A model generated the notes under the pieces. It saw only the letters and a list, made by a program, of their open reading frames with translations. It was not told the origin of the DNA and did no database searches. The position numbers were made by a program, and so were the translations under genes. Shown here in pieces: positions 1 through 11,749 of a stretch of DNA of 64,000 nt; the first letter of the stretch is position 1; every line of letters starts with the position of its first letter. The stretch is from Rhodospirillaceae bacterium UBA6219 (lineage in GTDB: Bacteria > Pseudomonadota > Alphaproteobacteria > Rhodospirillales > Magnetospirillaceae), in the NCBI GenBank assembly GCA_002435715.1, contig DISD01000086.1, positions 1-64,000 on the forward strand, in the 5' to 3' direction.

Positions 1-1207
1 ATTTCTTGACGATCTTGCTGTCGGCGATGGGCAGCACGCCGGACTCCGAGGCCATGACGACGAGATCGTCGTCGGTGACGAGGTAGCGCGCCGGGCGCAG
101 GCCGTTGCGGTCGAGCTTGGCGCCGATCTGGCGGCCGTCGGTGAAGCAAAGCGCGGCGGGGCCGTCCCAGGGTTCCATCAAGGCGGCGTGGTATTCGTAG
201 AAAGCGCGGCGCTTTTCATCCATCAACGGATTGCCGGCCCAGGCTTCGGGCACCAGCATCATCATGGCGTGATGCATGGGATAGCCGCCCAGAACCAGCA
301 GTTCCAAGGCGTTGTCGAAGCAGGCGGTGTCCGATTGACCTTCGGCGATCAGCGGGAACAGCTTTTCCAGGTCTTCGCCGAAGACCGGGCTGCTCATGGC
401 CTTGCGCCGGGCGTTCATCCAGTTGACGTTGCCGCGAAGCGTGTTGATTTCGCCATTATGGCTGATCATGCGGAACGGATGGGCCAAACGCCACGACGGG
501 AAGGTGTTGGTCGAGAAGCGCTGGTGAACCAGGGCCAGGGCCGACACCATGGCCGGGTCGGTCAGATCCTTGTAATAGGTGCCCACCTGGTCGGCCAGCA
601 GCATGCCCTTGTAGACGATGGTGCGCGACGACAGGCTGGGAATGTAGAAATCATCCTCGGCCCCGGCCGGAATGGCGTTTTCCGCCATCTTGCGGATGAC
701 GAACAGCTTGCGTTCGAACGCCTGCTGGTCGGGGCAATTGGCGCCCTTGGCCACGAAGACCATGCGGACGAAGGGCTCGGTCGGCTTGACCGTCTCGCCC
801 AGGCCGGAACCGTCGGTGGGAACGTCGCGCCAGCCCAGCAGAACCTGGCCTTCATCCTTGATCAGCTTGTCGATCAGGGCGACACAGGCGGAACGCAGGG
901 CACCATCTTGCGGCAGGAACACGGTGCCGGCGGCATAAGAGCCTTCGGACGGCAGCACGATTCCCAGCTTGGCGGCCTCGGTGCGCAGGAAAGCGTCGGG
1001 CAACTGGATCAGGATACCCGCGCCGTCACCGGCCAGCGGATCGGCGCCGACGGCCCCGCGATGAGTGAGATTTCTCAGGATCTCCAGACCCTGTTGAATG
1101 ATCTCGTGCGACTTGCGGTTCTTGATATCGGCGATGAAGCCGACACCGCAGGCGTCGTGTTCATAACGCGGGTCGTAAAGTCCCTGTGCCTCAGGCAATC
1201 CGCTCAT
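1..1207 (-). CDS. gltB: Glutamate synthase (NADPH) large subunit, N-terminal part
   Basis: This is the first 402 residues of the large GOGAT subunit, which moves the amide nitrogen of glutamine onto 2-oxoglutarate to give glutamate in the cytoplasm. I read it by translating the reverse strand, starting from ATG at 1207. The short leader ends at YEHDACGVGF; Cys20 is the class II glutamine amidotransferase nucleophile that becomes residue 1 after propeptide cleavage. Further family blocks follow, such as HRGAVGADPLAGDGAGIL and FSTNTFPSWRLAHPFR. The gene runs off the left edge, so the synthase and FMN/Fe-S regions are not visible (the full protein is about 1500 residues). It points away from the urea cluster, but its product would use the ammonia that urease releases, via glutamine. 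The start is supported by the conserved leader length, while the Shine-Dalgarno is only moderate (AAGGGAA about 12 bases upstream). Confidence 0.96.
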   Translation of the reverse strand, partial: MSGLPEAQGLYDPRYEHDACGVGFIADIKNRKSHEIIQQGLEILRNLTHRGAVGADPLAGDGAGILIQLPDAFLRTEAAKLGIVLPSEGSYAAGTVFLPQDGALRSACVALIDKLIKDEGQVLLGWRDVPTDGSGLGETVKPTEPFVRMVFVAKGANCPDQQAFERKLFVIRKMAENAIPAGAEDDFYIPSLSSRTIVYKGMLLADQVGTYYKDLTDPAMVSALALVHQRFSTNTFPSWRLAHPFRMISHNGEINTLRGNVNWMNARRKAMSSPVFGEDLEKLFPLIAEGQSDTACFDNALELLVLGGYPMHHAMMMLVPEAWAGNPLMDEKRRAFYEYHAALMEPWDGPAALCFTDGRQIGAKLDRNGLRPARYLVTDDDLVVMASESGVLPIADSKIVKK

Positions 1208-1650
1208 TGTATACTCGGTTCCCTTGCGCGCCGGCCGCTGATGGCGACCCGCCCGCCTTGCATGTTATCCCCCGGCACACGGCCGAGACCGCATGCCATT
1301 CGGCGGATGTTTAAGCCCATCCGTCCGAAGCGAAGCAGCCTTCATACGGCATTCCGCGCCCAGTTCCAAGCCTAGCCTGCGCCTGTTCTCCACTCCTTGC
1401 CGAATATATGGAGCTGTTCCAGTCCCCACCCCGCCCAACGCCCGCCCCAGGGGATGGGATTTTCCCACCCATCCTTTAGTCTGTAGTTCTTTGAAATCAT
1501 TCCGGCGCATACCCCCTATCCGGTGATTCTATTTTGATCACATCGTTAGTTATGCTTTGCTGCGGGGCACTCGGTGTGGGGGCATTGGGGCATGTGCCGC
1601 TGCGCTGGCGACGACCGGGGTTCTGACCGACAAATAGCAGCCGGATCCTT
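1208..1650. other. Intergenic region between gltB and chemoreceptor gene
   Basis: This 443-base gap separates two divergently oriented genes and should hold both promoters. No convincing protein or RNA gene was found in it. It contains an inverted repeat at 1452-1474 (GGATGGG and CCCATCC, 9-base loop) followed by CTTTAG, which could be a weak terminator or a regulatory hairpin. Open frames crossing the gap lack a ribosome binding site and recognisable content. Confidence 0.5.
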
Positions 1651-3090
1651 ATGAGCGACGATTTCGAACTGTTCGACGACACTCCTTCGCCGGCGGCGAC
1701 CGCCCCGGCAGCCGGATCAGACCTGTTCTTCGACGACGACGACGAACCCGCCTCCGCCAACGCCCCCCAGGGCATGAGCATGACCGAACGGGTGGCCCAA
1801 TATCTGGAGCTGTTCCGCGTCGACGCCAACGCCCAGGCGTTGATCGCCGAGGCCGGTCCGAAAGTGGTGAGCAACGTCGAACAGATCGTCACCAACGCCT
1901 CGGATTGGGTTCAGCGCACGCCGACCTTCGGCGAAAAGATGAACAGCGAAGCCGGCGCCACCCTGAAGGGCGCCCTGCTTGAGCACTGGTCACGCCTGTT
2001 CCGGGCTGAATTCACCGCCGATTACATCGCCACCGCCCAGCAATTGGGCTTCATGCTGGCCTATCTGGATCTGGGCGCGTCGTGGTACCAGGCCATGGCC
2101 ACCCATGCCGGTGACCAGGCCATCGCCTTGCTGCGCGGCCACCGTCGCTTCGACGAATTGGCGGCCATCGTGGGCCGGGCCAGCCAATTGGACGTGTCGT
2201 TGGTCACCCACGATTATTTCGAAGCCGCCAAGCAGACCCGCGCCCGCATGGTCACCGAACTGGCCCAAGGCTTCGAAAAGTCGATCAAGGGCGTGGTCGA
2301 CGAGGTCGGCGCCATGGCGGCGACCTTGAAGGCCAATTCCTCGCAAATGCTGCAGCGCTTGTCGCACATGGATTACGAGACGGTGAACATGGCCGCCGCG
2401 GCGGAAGAGGCTTCGTTCTCGGTGCAGAACATCTCGGCCAATTCGTCGGAATTGGCGGGATCGATTCAACACATCCTGGGCAACGTGGTGCGCACCTCGG
2501 AAGCCGCCAGCAACGCCGCCCAAGCCGCCAACGCCACCAGCGAGGCCATGCAATCGCTGCTGGGGGTGGCGTCGCGTATCGGCCGTATCGGTGAAACCAT
2601 CGACAACATCGCGCGGCAGACCCGCATGCTGGCGCTGAACGCCACCATCGAAGCGGCCCGTGCCGGCCAAGCCGGCCGCGGCTTCGCCGTGGTGGCCCAA
2701 GAAATCAAGAAATTGTCGGAACAGACCAGTACCGCCACCCACGACATCGCCGCCAGCGTCGGCGAGGCGGTGGCGGCCACCAACCAGGCCGCCGACACCA
2801 TCGCCAACACCGTCAACGCGGTTTCCGGCATCAACCAGGTGGCCGCCGAAGTGCGGCAATCGGTGGAAACCCAGACCCAAGCCACCGCCACCATCGCCGA
2901 ACATGTGGGCGAAGCGGCGTCGGGGGCAAAGGCGGTGACGTCGTCGGTGAACAGCGCCATCGAAGCTTTGGGGGTGTCCGCCTCGGCCGCCGGCGAACTG
3001 AACGAATCGGCCGACGCTCTGGCCATCAAGGCCGACCACATGCGCCAAGAAGTGGATTCCTATTTGGAACGGCTTCGGGCGCTGAGCTGA
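1651..3090 (+). CDS. Soluble methyl-accepting chemotaxis protein with globin-like sensor domain
   Basis: This is a cytoplasmic chemoreceptor of 479 residues with no membrane segment. Residues 1-40 are acidic and low-complexity. Residues about 45-200 align by pattern with the globin-coupled sensor (protoglobin/HemAT) fold: LFRAEF, then an LG-x-x-position helix, then SWYQAM. Residues about 215-479 form the signalling domain, with the conserved hairpin tip around 318-358 (RMLALNATIEAARAG, GFAVVAQEIKKLSEQ). In heme-binding relatives the motif IG-x-x-H precedes the WY pair by nine residues; here the same position is Leu136 (LGFML). The domain therefore probably does not bind heme in the usual way. 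The ribosome binding site is weak (CCGGATCC), and the next ATG that would keep the fold intact lies at residue 42. Its stop shares the palindrome TGATCA with the flgE stop. Confidence 0.85.
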   Translation: MSDDFELFDDTPSPAATAPAAGSDLFFDDDDEPASANAPQGMSMTERVAQYLELFRVDANAQALIAEAGPKVVSNVEQIVTNASDWVQRTPTFGEKMNSEAGATLKGALLEHWSRLFRAEFTADYIATAQQLGFMLAYLDLGASWYQAMATHAGDQAIALLRGHRRFDELAAIVGRASQLDVSLVTHDYFEAAKQTRARMVTELAQGFEKSIKGVVDEVGAMAATLKANSSQMLQRLSHMDYETVNMAAAAEEASFSVQNISANSSELAGSIQHILGNVVRTSEAASNAAQAANATSEAMQSLLGVASRIGRIGETIDNIARQTRMLALNATIEAARAGQAGRGFAVVAQEIKKLSEQTSTATHDIAASVGEAVAATNQAADTIANTVNAVSGINQVAAEVRQSVETQTQATATIAEHVGEAASGAKAVTSSVNSAIEALGVSASAAGELNESADALAIKADHMRQEVDSYLERLRALS

Positions 3091-5016
3091 TCACGCCTTC
3101 AGGTCGCGGGCCACCGTGGTCATCTCGTCGGCGGTCTTGAACACCGTGGCGTTGGTGGAATAGGCCTTTTGGGTGACGATCATGCGGGTGAATTCCTCGC
3201 CGATGTCAACGTTGGAGCCTTCCAGCGACGACGTCGCCAAGCTGACCGCCCCTTGGGCCTCGTCGATTCCGCTGACGGTGACGTCACCGGCTTCCAAGGT
3301 CCGGCGGAACAAGGTGCCGCTGATGTTTTCCAGCGAATTTTCAGCGGTGAACTGGGCGATGCCCACCTTGAACAGCTTGTTGGTCTCGCCATTGGTGTAC
3401 TGGCCGATATATTCGCCCCTGTCGTTGAAATAGGCGCTGATCAACGAGCCCTTGCCATAACCGTTCTGGTCGATGGAGCCCAGGGTCTGCGAGGCGTCGT
3501 ACTGGGTCAACTGGCTGAAGTCGAATTCCACGCTGGCCGTCCCATCCAAGGACGTCACCGTCTTGTCGGTCCCGGTACCGTCGGTCACCGTGTCGGTCCA
3601 CGTCCAATCCGAGGTGGTGGTGTTGTCGCCGGCCACATCCAGTTTCCCCGCCGCGGTGAAGCTGACCTGCTTGGGTGTCGCGGGTGTGTCGGGATAGCCC
3701 GAATCGGTGCTGTAGGTATGCATGTACCATTCGTTGGGACCGGTCCGCTCGAACGCCAAGGTGACGTCGTGGCTTTGGAAGTTGCTGTCCCAAACCTGGG
3801 TGGACAGCTTTTCCACGTGAATGTCCGGCCGCTTCAGCGAATTGGGCGGCAAGTCGTTGCCGGCATAAAGCGAAATCTCGCTGTTGATCTTGGTGGAATC
3901 GGCGCTGTCGTAAGCGGCATCCCAGTCGATCACGAAAGGCAACGACCCGGTCGAAGGCGAAATCATCCGCCCCTGACCGTCAAACGCCACCCGCAGCGTG
4001 TCGTCGGCAATGGTCCCCACCGATGCCGGCACGGAAACCTGAACATCCCACAAATTTCCCGATACCCGGGTCCAGTTCAGCGTCGCCGTTTGGCGGCTCC
4101 CACTGGGATCGCCGAAGGTGCTGGTAGAGCTATAGGTGTTGGTGGTGCCCAGCAAACTCTGGCTGGAGGTCAAAGCCCCCGAGGTCCAGGTCAAGCCCAC
4201 CCCATCGGCGCCGATGGCCGGTTCGTAGATGACACCGTTGACGTCCGACTTCACCGTGATCGAGCCCGAAGCCGTTCCGACCCCCGCCGCCAGGCTGGGG
4301 GTGATGGTCCAGGTGGTGCCGTCGACGCGGCTCCACGACAAAGTCAGGTCTTGGCTATCCCCGGTATTGGGATCGACCACGTTTTGGGTGGTGGTGAACT
4401 GGCCGGGTGACAATTCAGTGAAGGCGGGCAGATTGCCGCGCACCGTGGCGGTGGTGGTTTCACGCCCATCCATGACGGTGTCGGGTTTGGAATAGACCGG
4501 CACCAAATCGCCCGTGGTATCGATGGTGCCGTCGTCTTCGGGCATCCACCCCAACAGATAATTGCCGCCATTGGCCATGAAATAGGCTTCGCCGTCGGGA
4601 CCGGACGTGGTGTAGAAATTGCCGGCGCGCGTATACATCACCTGGGCCGGATTGTCGGTGCTGTAGGCCGTTCCCGGACCGCTGGTATAGGTGGTTCCCG
4701 TGGTGGTGGCCTGGGGGGCGCCGACCATGAAAAAGCCTTCGCCGTTGATGGCCAGATCGGTGGCGTGGGTGGACGCGGTGATCACGCCTTGAGCCGCGAT
4801 ATGCGAGCGGTCGGCGACCTTGACGCCGAACACGTTCAACTTGCCGCCATACACGTTGGTGCTGGCCTTGGATTCCGACATCACCGTCTTGAACAGGGTT
4901 TCCTTACGCTTGAACCCCGTGGTGTTCACGTTGGAAATGTTCTGGCTGATGGTGTTCATTTCCCAGCTGGTGGCATTCATCCCCAGCACGGCGTTGTTCA
5001 TGGCACCCCAAAGCAT
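3091..5016 (-). CDS. flgE: Flagellar hook protein FlgE, enlarged
   Basis: This 641-residue protein is the structural subunit of the flagellar hook, exported through the flagellar type III apparatus. The N-terminal coiled-coil region shows the rod/hook signature (SQNISNVNTTGFKR, about residues 25-37), and the C-terminus has the matching EEFTRMIVTQKAYSTNATVF block. The usual FlgE is about 400 residues; the extra length lies in the exposed middle part, where three related beta modules occur at about 211-275, 299-360 and 404-475 (pattern: T/V-L-x-W/F-x-R, then W, then a V/I-x-F/V-x-x-x-G ending). The start at 5016 is favoured over the internal ATG at 5001 because AAGGAGG lies 7 bases before it. 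A sigma-54-type promoter is upstream. It stands alone, away from other flagellar genes in the window. Confidence 0.93.
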   Translation of the reverse strand: MLWGAMNNAVLGMNATSWEMNTISQNISNVNTTGFKRKETLFKTVMSESKASTNVYGGKLNVFGVKVADRSHIAAQGVITASTHATDLAINGEGFFMVGAPQATTTGTTYTSGPGTAYSTDNPAQVMYTRAGNFYTTSGPDGEAYFMANGGNYLLGWMPEDDGTIDTTGDLVPVYSKPDTVMDGRETTTATVRGNLPAFTELSPGQFTTTQNVVDPNTGDSQDLTLSWSRVDGTTWTITPSLAAGVGTASGSITVKSDVNGVIYEPAIGADGVGLTWTSGALTSSQSLLGTTNTYSSTSTFGDPSGSRQTATLNWTRVSGNLWDVQVSVPASVGTIADDTLRVAFDGQGRMISPSTGSLPFVIDWDAAYDSADSTKINSEISLYAGNDLPPNSLKRPDIHVEKLSTQVWDSNFQSHDVTLAFERTGPNEWYMHTYSTDSGYPDTPATPKQVSFTAAGKLDVAGDNTTTSDWTWTDTVTDGTGTDKTVTSLDGTASVEFDFSQLTQYDASQTLGSIDQNGYGKGSLISAYFNDRGEYIGQYTNGETNKLFKVGIAQFTAENSLENISGTLFRRTLEAGDVTVSGIDEAQGAVSLATSSLEGSNVDIGEEFTRMIVTQKAYSTNATVFKTADEMTTVARDLKA

Positions 5017-5065
5017 CTCCAGCCTCCTTGCCGGAATTTTTTAAAATTTCTCCGCATGGTTTGGC

Positions 5066-5081
5066 TGCATGATGCGTGCCA
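5066..5081 (-). promoter_or_regulatory. Predicted sigma-54 promoter of flgE
   Basis: Read on the minus strand the sequence is TGGCACGCATCATGCA. It matches the -24/-12 consensus TGGCAC-N5-TTGCA in all but one base and keeps the GG-N10-GC spacing. It lies about 50 bases before the flgE start codon, giving a leader of roughly 35-40 bases that includes the AAGGAGG ribosome binding site. Hook genes of alphaproteobacteria such as Caulobacter are known to use sigma-54, so position and target agree. Confidence 0.72.
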
Positions 5082-5306
5082 TATGAGTGGGATCAGTAAA
5101 TCCGCCGTTTTTTCCAAGACGTGCTCGGTAAATCCTGCCCCGATTCCCATTCCTGCCCGGCAAAGCTTGCCCAGCCCGTTCCTTGGGCAGATAAATTCCG
5201 CCCCTGCCCGCCGCTTAGGCGTTTCATCACCCCCGGCCCCGGATTTCACCGCTTTCAGACAGGCATGGAAGTTGCGAAAGCCCCGCGAACGCAAAGAGGC
5301 CGAACC

Positions 5307-6601
5307 ATGTCGGGCTGGGGTCGCAAACGTTATTTCGCTGGGGCCTTCCTGCTGACCATGGCCGGGTGGTTGGCCGCCTATGCGGTGATCCAAGCCTGGG
5401 ACGACCGCACCAATGCGGGGCGCGGTCCGATCAAGGTGGGCATTTTGCATTCCCGCACCGGCACCATGGCGGTGTCGGAACGCACCGTCATCGACGCCAC
5501 CCTTTACGCCATCGACGAAATCAACAAATCCGGCGGCGTTCTGGGCCGTCAGGTCAAACCCATCGTGGTCGACGGCAGATCCGACTGGTCGGTCTTCGCC
5601 GCCGAGGCCCAACGCCTGATCAAGACGGAAAAGGTGTCGGCGGTGTTCGGCTGCTGGACCTCGGCCTGTCGCAAGACGGTCAAGCCCATCTTCGAGAAAT
5701 ACGATTCAGTGCTGTTCTATCCGGTGCAGTACGAAGGTCTCGAGACCTCGCCCAACATCGTCTATACCGGCGCCGCCCCCAACCAGCAGATCATCCCGGC
5801 CATCAAATGGTCCATGGACAATCTGGGGCGGCGTTTTTTTCTGGTGGGGTCGGATTACGTCTTTCCGCGCACCGCCAACCGCATCATCGGCGCCCAGGTG
5901 ACGGCCTTGAGGGGCGAAGTGGTGGGCGAGGAATACGCGCCGCTGGGCAGCCAGGACTTCACCTTGATCGTCGAGCGGATCAAAGAGGCCCATCCCGACG
6001 TGGTGTTCAACACCATCAACGGCGATTCCAATCTGGGTTTCCACCGGGCACTACGCCAAGCCGGCATCACGCCCGACGACATTCCGGTGATGTCGTTTTC
6101 GGTGGCGGAAGCCGAGGTCAAGGCCATCGGCCCGGCCATCATGGCCGGTGATTACGCCGCCAGGAACTATTTCCAGACCGTCAACACCCCGGAAAACCGC
6201 GCCTTCGTCGCCGGCTTCAAGGCCAAATACGGCCGGGATTACGTCACCACCGCCCCCATGGAGGCCGCCTATTTCGGCGTCAAATTGTGGGCGCGCGCGG
6301 TCAGCGAGGCGGGCAGCGCCGATTTCCGCGATTACCGCACCACCATCAAAGGCCAAAGCATGGCCTCGCCCGGTGGTACGGTGACCATCGACCCGGCCAC
6401 CCAACACACCTGGAAGACCGTGCGCATCGGCAAGATCCGCGCCGACGGCGATTTCGAAATCCAATGGGATTCGCAGCGTCCGGTGCGCCCGGTGCCCTAT
6501 CCGTCCATTCTGTCGCGTCGGCAATGGACCGACTTCCTGGACGGGCTGTACCAGGGCTGGGGCAAGAATTGGGCGGCGCCGTCGCCTGCCGAGGCCAAGC
6601 C

Positions 6602-6605
<4 letters not shown>
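5307..6605 (+). CDS. UrtA-like periplasmic binding protein, proposed input subunit of urea sensor
   Basis: This 432-residue type I periplasmic binding protein resembles the urea receptor UrtA encoded at 10468. Shared blocks include VGILHS-x-TGTMA, FGCWTS, LFYPVQYEG, YTGAAPNQQ and TINGD. Unlike true UrtA it starts with a basic stretch and one long hydrophobic segment (about residues 9-27) without a clear cleavage site, so it is probably membrane-anchored and faces the periplasm. The start at 5307 is preferred to the far-upstream start at 5121 because AGAGG precedes it and the upstream residues are not family-like. Its stop overlaps the kinase start as ATGA (6602-6605), so the two proteins should be made together. 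I infer that it presents bound urea or a related amide to the kinase rather than to a transporter, since no permease follows it. Confidence 0.82.
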
Positions 6606-9275
<2,670 letters not shown>

Positions 9276-9289
<14 letters not shown>

Positions 9290-9980
9290 TGCCGGGGACG
9301 AAACGATAGCCGTGGCCCCGGCAGGTTTCGATCAACGGCGCCTCGTCGCCGCCCAGTTTCTTGCGCAGGCGGCTGATCAGGATGTCGATGCTGCGCAGGC
9401 CCGAATCGCCTTCGTCCGACCCCAAGGCCGCCATCAGCACCTCGCGACTTTGGATACGTCCGGCCCGGCTGGCCAGAATGTGCAGCAAGTCGAATTCCGC
9501 CGGGGTCAGATCGGCCATACGGCCCAGTTGGTCCAGTACCACCCGACCGGTCAGGTCGATGGTCCAATTGGCGAAGCGCAGGCGATTGGATGCCCCGGCA
9601 CCGCGCAGACCGGCGCGGCGTTCCAGGACGCTTTTCACCCGGGCCAGCAATTCGCGGGGATAGACCGGCTTGGGCAGGTAATCGTCGGCGCCCAATTCGA
9701 TGCCCAGGGCGCGGTCGTCGGGACCGCCCCGTTCGGTGACCATGATCACCCCCACATCCGAATGGGTGCGCAGGTCGCGGGTCAGCGACAACCCGTCGCC
9801 GTCGGGCAGGTTGACGTCCAACACCACCAGATCGAATTGCCCGGTGGCCAACCACGCCCGCATGCCGGCGGCGTCCTCGGCCTGTTCGACCCGATAGCCG
9901 GCCTTGGCCACCGAGGCGACGATCAGCGCACGGACGGTTTCGTCGTCATCGACCACCAGGATGCTGGATTTGACGTTCAT
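9276..9980 (-). CDS. OmpR-family response regulator
   Basis: This is a DNA-binding response regulator of 234 residues. The receiver domain (about 1-120) has the acidic pocket at DDDE and phosphoacceptor Asp55 in VVLDVNLPDGDG. The winged-helix output domain follows (about 130-230; LTPAEFDLL and a C-terminal RGHGYRFV hairpin). The start at 9980 follows GGAGGGAC directly; the in-frame region upstream of it is AT-rich leader. It converges on the hybrid kinase and is the obvious partner for its HPt domain. On its other side lies the AT-rich gap before urtA, so it could bind there to control both itself and the urea operon. It resembles TorR-type regulators, but the target genes are inferred from position only. 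Confidence 0.93.
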
Positions 9981-10062
9981 GTCCCTCCAATCCCCACCTT
10001 GGGAAAAATACCAGAAACAAACCTCCGGTACAGTGCCCGCGTCACAAAATCGCACACCAAGA

Positions 10063-10093
10063 TAACGCCCGCAATAATGTTTGCGCGGCGTTA
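10063..10093. promoter_or_regulatory. Dyad, candidate operator
   Basis: The left half TAACGCCCGCAA and the right half TTGCGCGGCGTTA are reverse complements except for one extra base, around a 6-base centre. It lies 83 bases upstream of the response regulator start and about 375 bases before urtA. It is not followed by a T-run, so an operator is more likely than a terminator. Confidence 0.5.
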
Positions 10094-10143
10094 CAGTAAT
10101 TTTCTCAGATACAGAAATAATAGAGAAATATAAAATTTTCTCT

Positions 10144-10276
10144 GTGGCGATATTTTATGCAAACGCAGCATCAAACGGAAATTTCCACGAAAAAATTTTT
10201 CCCCAGAGATTCAGCCATGTTCAGCACGATTGAAGATTCCTCACATCGCCTCCGCAGTGACTATTTTATCGCCACA
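10144..10276. repeat. Pair of 10-base inverted arms 113 bases apart
   Basis: TGTGGCGATA at 10144-10153 and its exact reverse complement TATCGCCACA at 10267-10276 frame the middle of the AT-rich control region. The pair could be two half-sites for a looping or cooperative regulator. This is seen directly; the role is inference. Confidence 0.45.
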
Positions 10277-10467
10277 AACATGCACATGATTATTTTTTAA
10301 ACACTTCCTGACGGCCGCAACGGCATTTTTAAGCCTTTGCCCAATGATTTGGCACAGCGACAAAATTATGTTTCGTTATATTTCAATGCATTAATTCGAT
10401 TTTGGCGTCTTGGCCCGGCTGTTGCCTATTCCCTCGGCACCTGCAATCTCGCACGGGGGATACCAGA

Positions 10468-11742
10468 ATGAAGTTCAACCGGATTCTCGGCGCCGGCCTA
10501 TTCGCCACCGCCAGCCTTCTGCCCATGTTCGCCCAAGCGGCCGACGACACCATCAAGGTGGGCGTCCTGCACTCGCTGTCGGGCACCATGGCGATTTCCG
10601 AAACCACGCTGAAGGACACCGTCCTGATGATGGTGGACGACATCAACAAGAAGGGCGGTCTGCTGGGCAAGAAGGTCGAGGCCGTGGTGGTCGATCCGGC
10701 TTCCAACTGGCCGCTTTTCGCCGAAAAGGCCCAGGAACTGCTGGAAAAGGAAAAGGTCGCCGCGGTATTCGGCTGCTGGACCTCGGTGTCGCGCAAATCC
10801 GTGCTGCCGGTCTTCGAAAAGATGAACGGCCTGTTGTTCTATCCGGTGCAGTACGAAGGCGAGGAAAGCTCGCGCAACGTGTTCTACACCGGCGCCGCGC
10901 CCAACCAGCAAGCCATTCCCGCCGTCGACTACCTGATGAGCAAGGATGGCGGCGAAGTGAAGCGTTGGGTGCTGGCCGGTACCGATTACGTGTATCCGCG
11001 CACCACCAACAAGATTTTGGAAGCCTATCTGAAGTCCAAGGGCGTCAAGGCCGAGGACATCATGATCAACTATACCCCCTTCGGGCATAGCGACTGGCAG
11101 ACCATCGTCGCCGACATCAAGAAGTTCGGCGCTGCCGGCAAGAAGACCGCCGTGGTGTCCACCATCAACGGCGACGCCAATGTTCCCTTCTACAAGGAAC
11201 TGGCCAACCAGGGCATCAAGGCCGACCAGATCCCGGTCGTCGCCTTCTCGGTGGGTGAAGAAGAACTGGCCGGTATCGACACCAAGAACCTGGTCGGCCA
11301 TCTGGCGGCCTGGAACTACTTCCAATCGGTGAAGAGCCCGGAAAACACTGCGTTCATCAAGCAGTGGCAGACCTTCATCAAGAACCCCAAGCGCGTCACC
11401 AACGACCCCATGGAAGCCACCTATATCGGCTTCAAGATGTGGACCCAGGCGGTGTCGCAGGCCGGCACCACCAATGTGGACGCCGTGCGTCAGGCCATGT
11501 ACGGCCAGAAGGTCAAGAACCTGACCGGTGGCACCGCGGTGATGAACACCAACCATCACCTCTCGAAGCCGGTCTTCATCGGCGAAATCCAGGCCGATGG
11601 CCAGCTGCAGACCGTGTGGAAGACCAAGGACGTCATCAAGGCCGACGCCTGGTCGCCCTTCATCCCGGAAAGCGCCAAGCTGACCGCCGACTGGACCTAT
11701 CCTTGGGTTTGCGGCAACTGCACCGAACCCAAGTTCAAGTAA
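10468..11742 (+). CDS. urtA: Urea ABC transporter, substrate-binding protein UrtA
   Basis: This 424-residue periplasmic protein captures urea for the high-affinity importer. It starts with a signal peptide (1-24, cleavage after FAQA). The mature part shows the UrtA/FmdD-type blocks VGVLHSLSGTMAISE, FGCWTSVSRKSV, LFYPVQYEGEE and STINGDANVPF, and ends with the Cys-containing PWVCGNCTEP. The start ATG at 10468 follows GGGGGA. It heads the cluster urtABCDE-ureDABCEF-G. A strong hairpin between it and urtB would allow more UrtA than permease. Its paralog at 5307 lacks a cleavable signal and sits with a kinase. Confidence 0.96.
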   Translation: MKFNRILGAGLFATASLLPMFAQAADDTIKVGVLHSLSGTMAISETTLKDTVLMMVDDINKKGGLLGKKVEAVVVDPASNWPLFAEKAQELLEKEKVAAVFGCWTSVSRKSVLPVFEKMNGLLFYPVQYEGEESSRNVFYTGAAPNQQAIPAVDYLMSKDGGEVKRWVLAGTDYVYPRTTNKILEAYLKSKGVKAEDIMINYTPFGHSDWQTIVADIKKFGAAGKKTAVVSTINGDANVPFYKELANQGIKADQIPVVAFSVGEEELAGIDTKNLVGHLAAWNYFQSVKSPENTAFIKQWQTFIKNPKRVTNDPMEATYIGFKMWTQAVSQAGTTNVDAVRQAMYGQKVKNLTGGTAVMNTNHHLSKPVFIGEIQADGQLQTVWKTKDVIKADAWSPFIPESAKLTADWTYPWVCGNCTEPKFK

Positions 11743-11749
11743 GCCTTTC

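Larger units (their letters stand above)
9981..10467. promoter_or_regulatory. AT-rich divergent control region between response regulator and urtA
   Basis: This 487-base gap carries no gene I can support and is clearly more AT-rich than its flanks. It separates the regulator (minus) from urtA (plus) and so should contain both promoters. Visible symmetry elements are a long dyad at 10063-10093, an AGAGAAA/TTTCTCT repeat at 10123-10144, the palindrome GGAAATTTCC at 10178-10187, and matching 10-base arms TGTGGCGATA (10144-10153) and TATCGCCACA (10267-10276). I could not assign a promoter with confidence. A TGGCAC at about 10351 lacks a matching -12 element. Confidence 0.6.

Noticed and set aside
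1452..1474. Riboswitch or attenuator in the gltB-chemoreceptor gap
   Set aside because: Only one short hairpin is present and no known riboswitch core is seen, so it is noted just as an inverted repeat in the intergenic entry.
6287..6601. Upstream in-frame extension of the hybrid kinase
   Set aside because: It reads through the end of the UrtA-like gene in another frame and has no family content; the overlapping ATG at 6602 is the natural start.
10351..10367. Possible sigma-54 promoter for urtA (TGGCAC)
   Set aside because: The -24 half is perfect but at the required spacing there is AA instead of GC, so the -12 element is missing.
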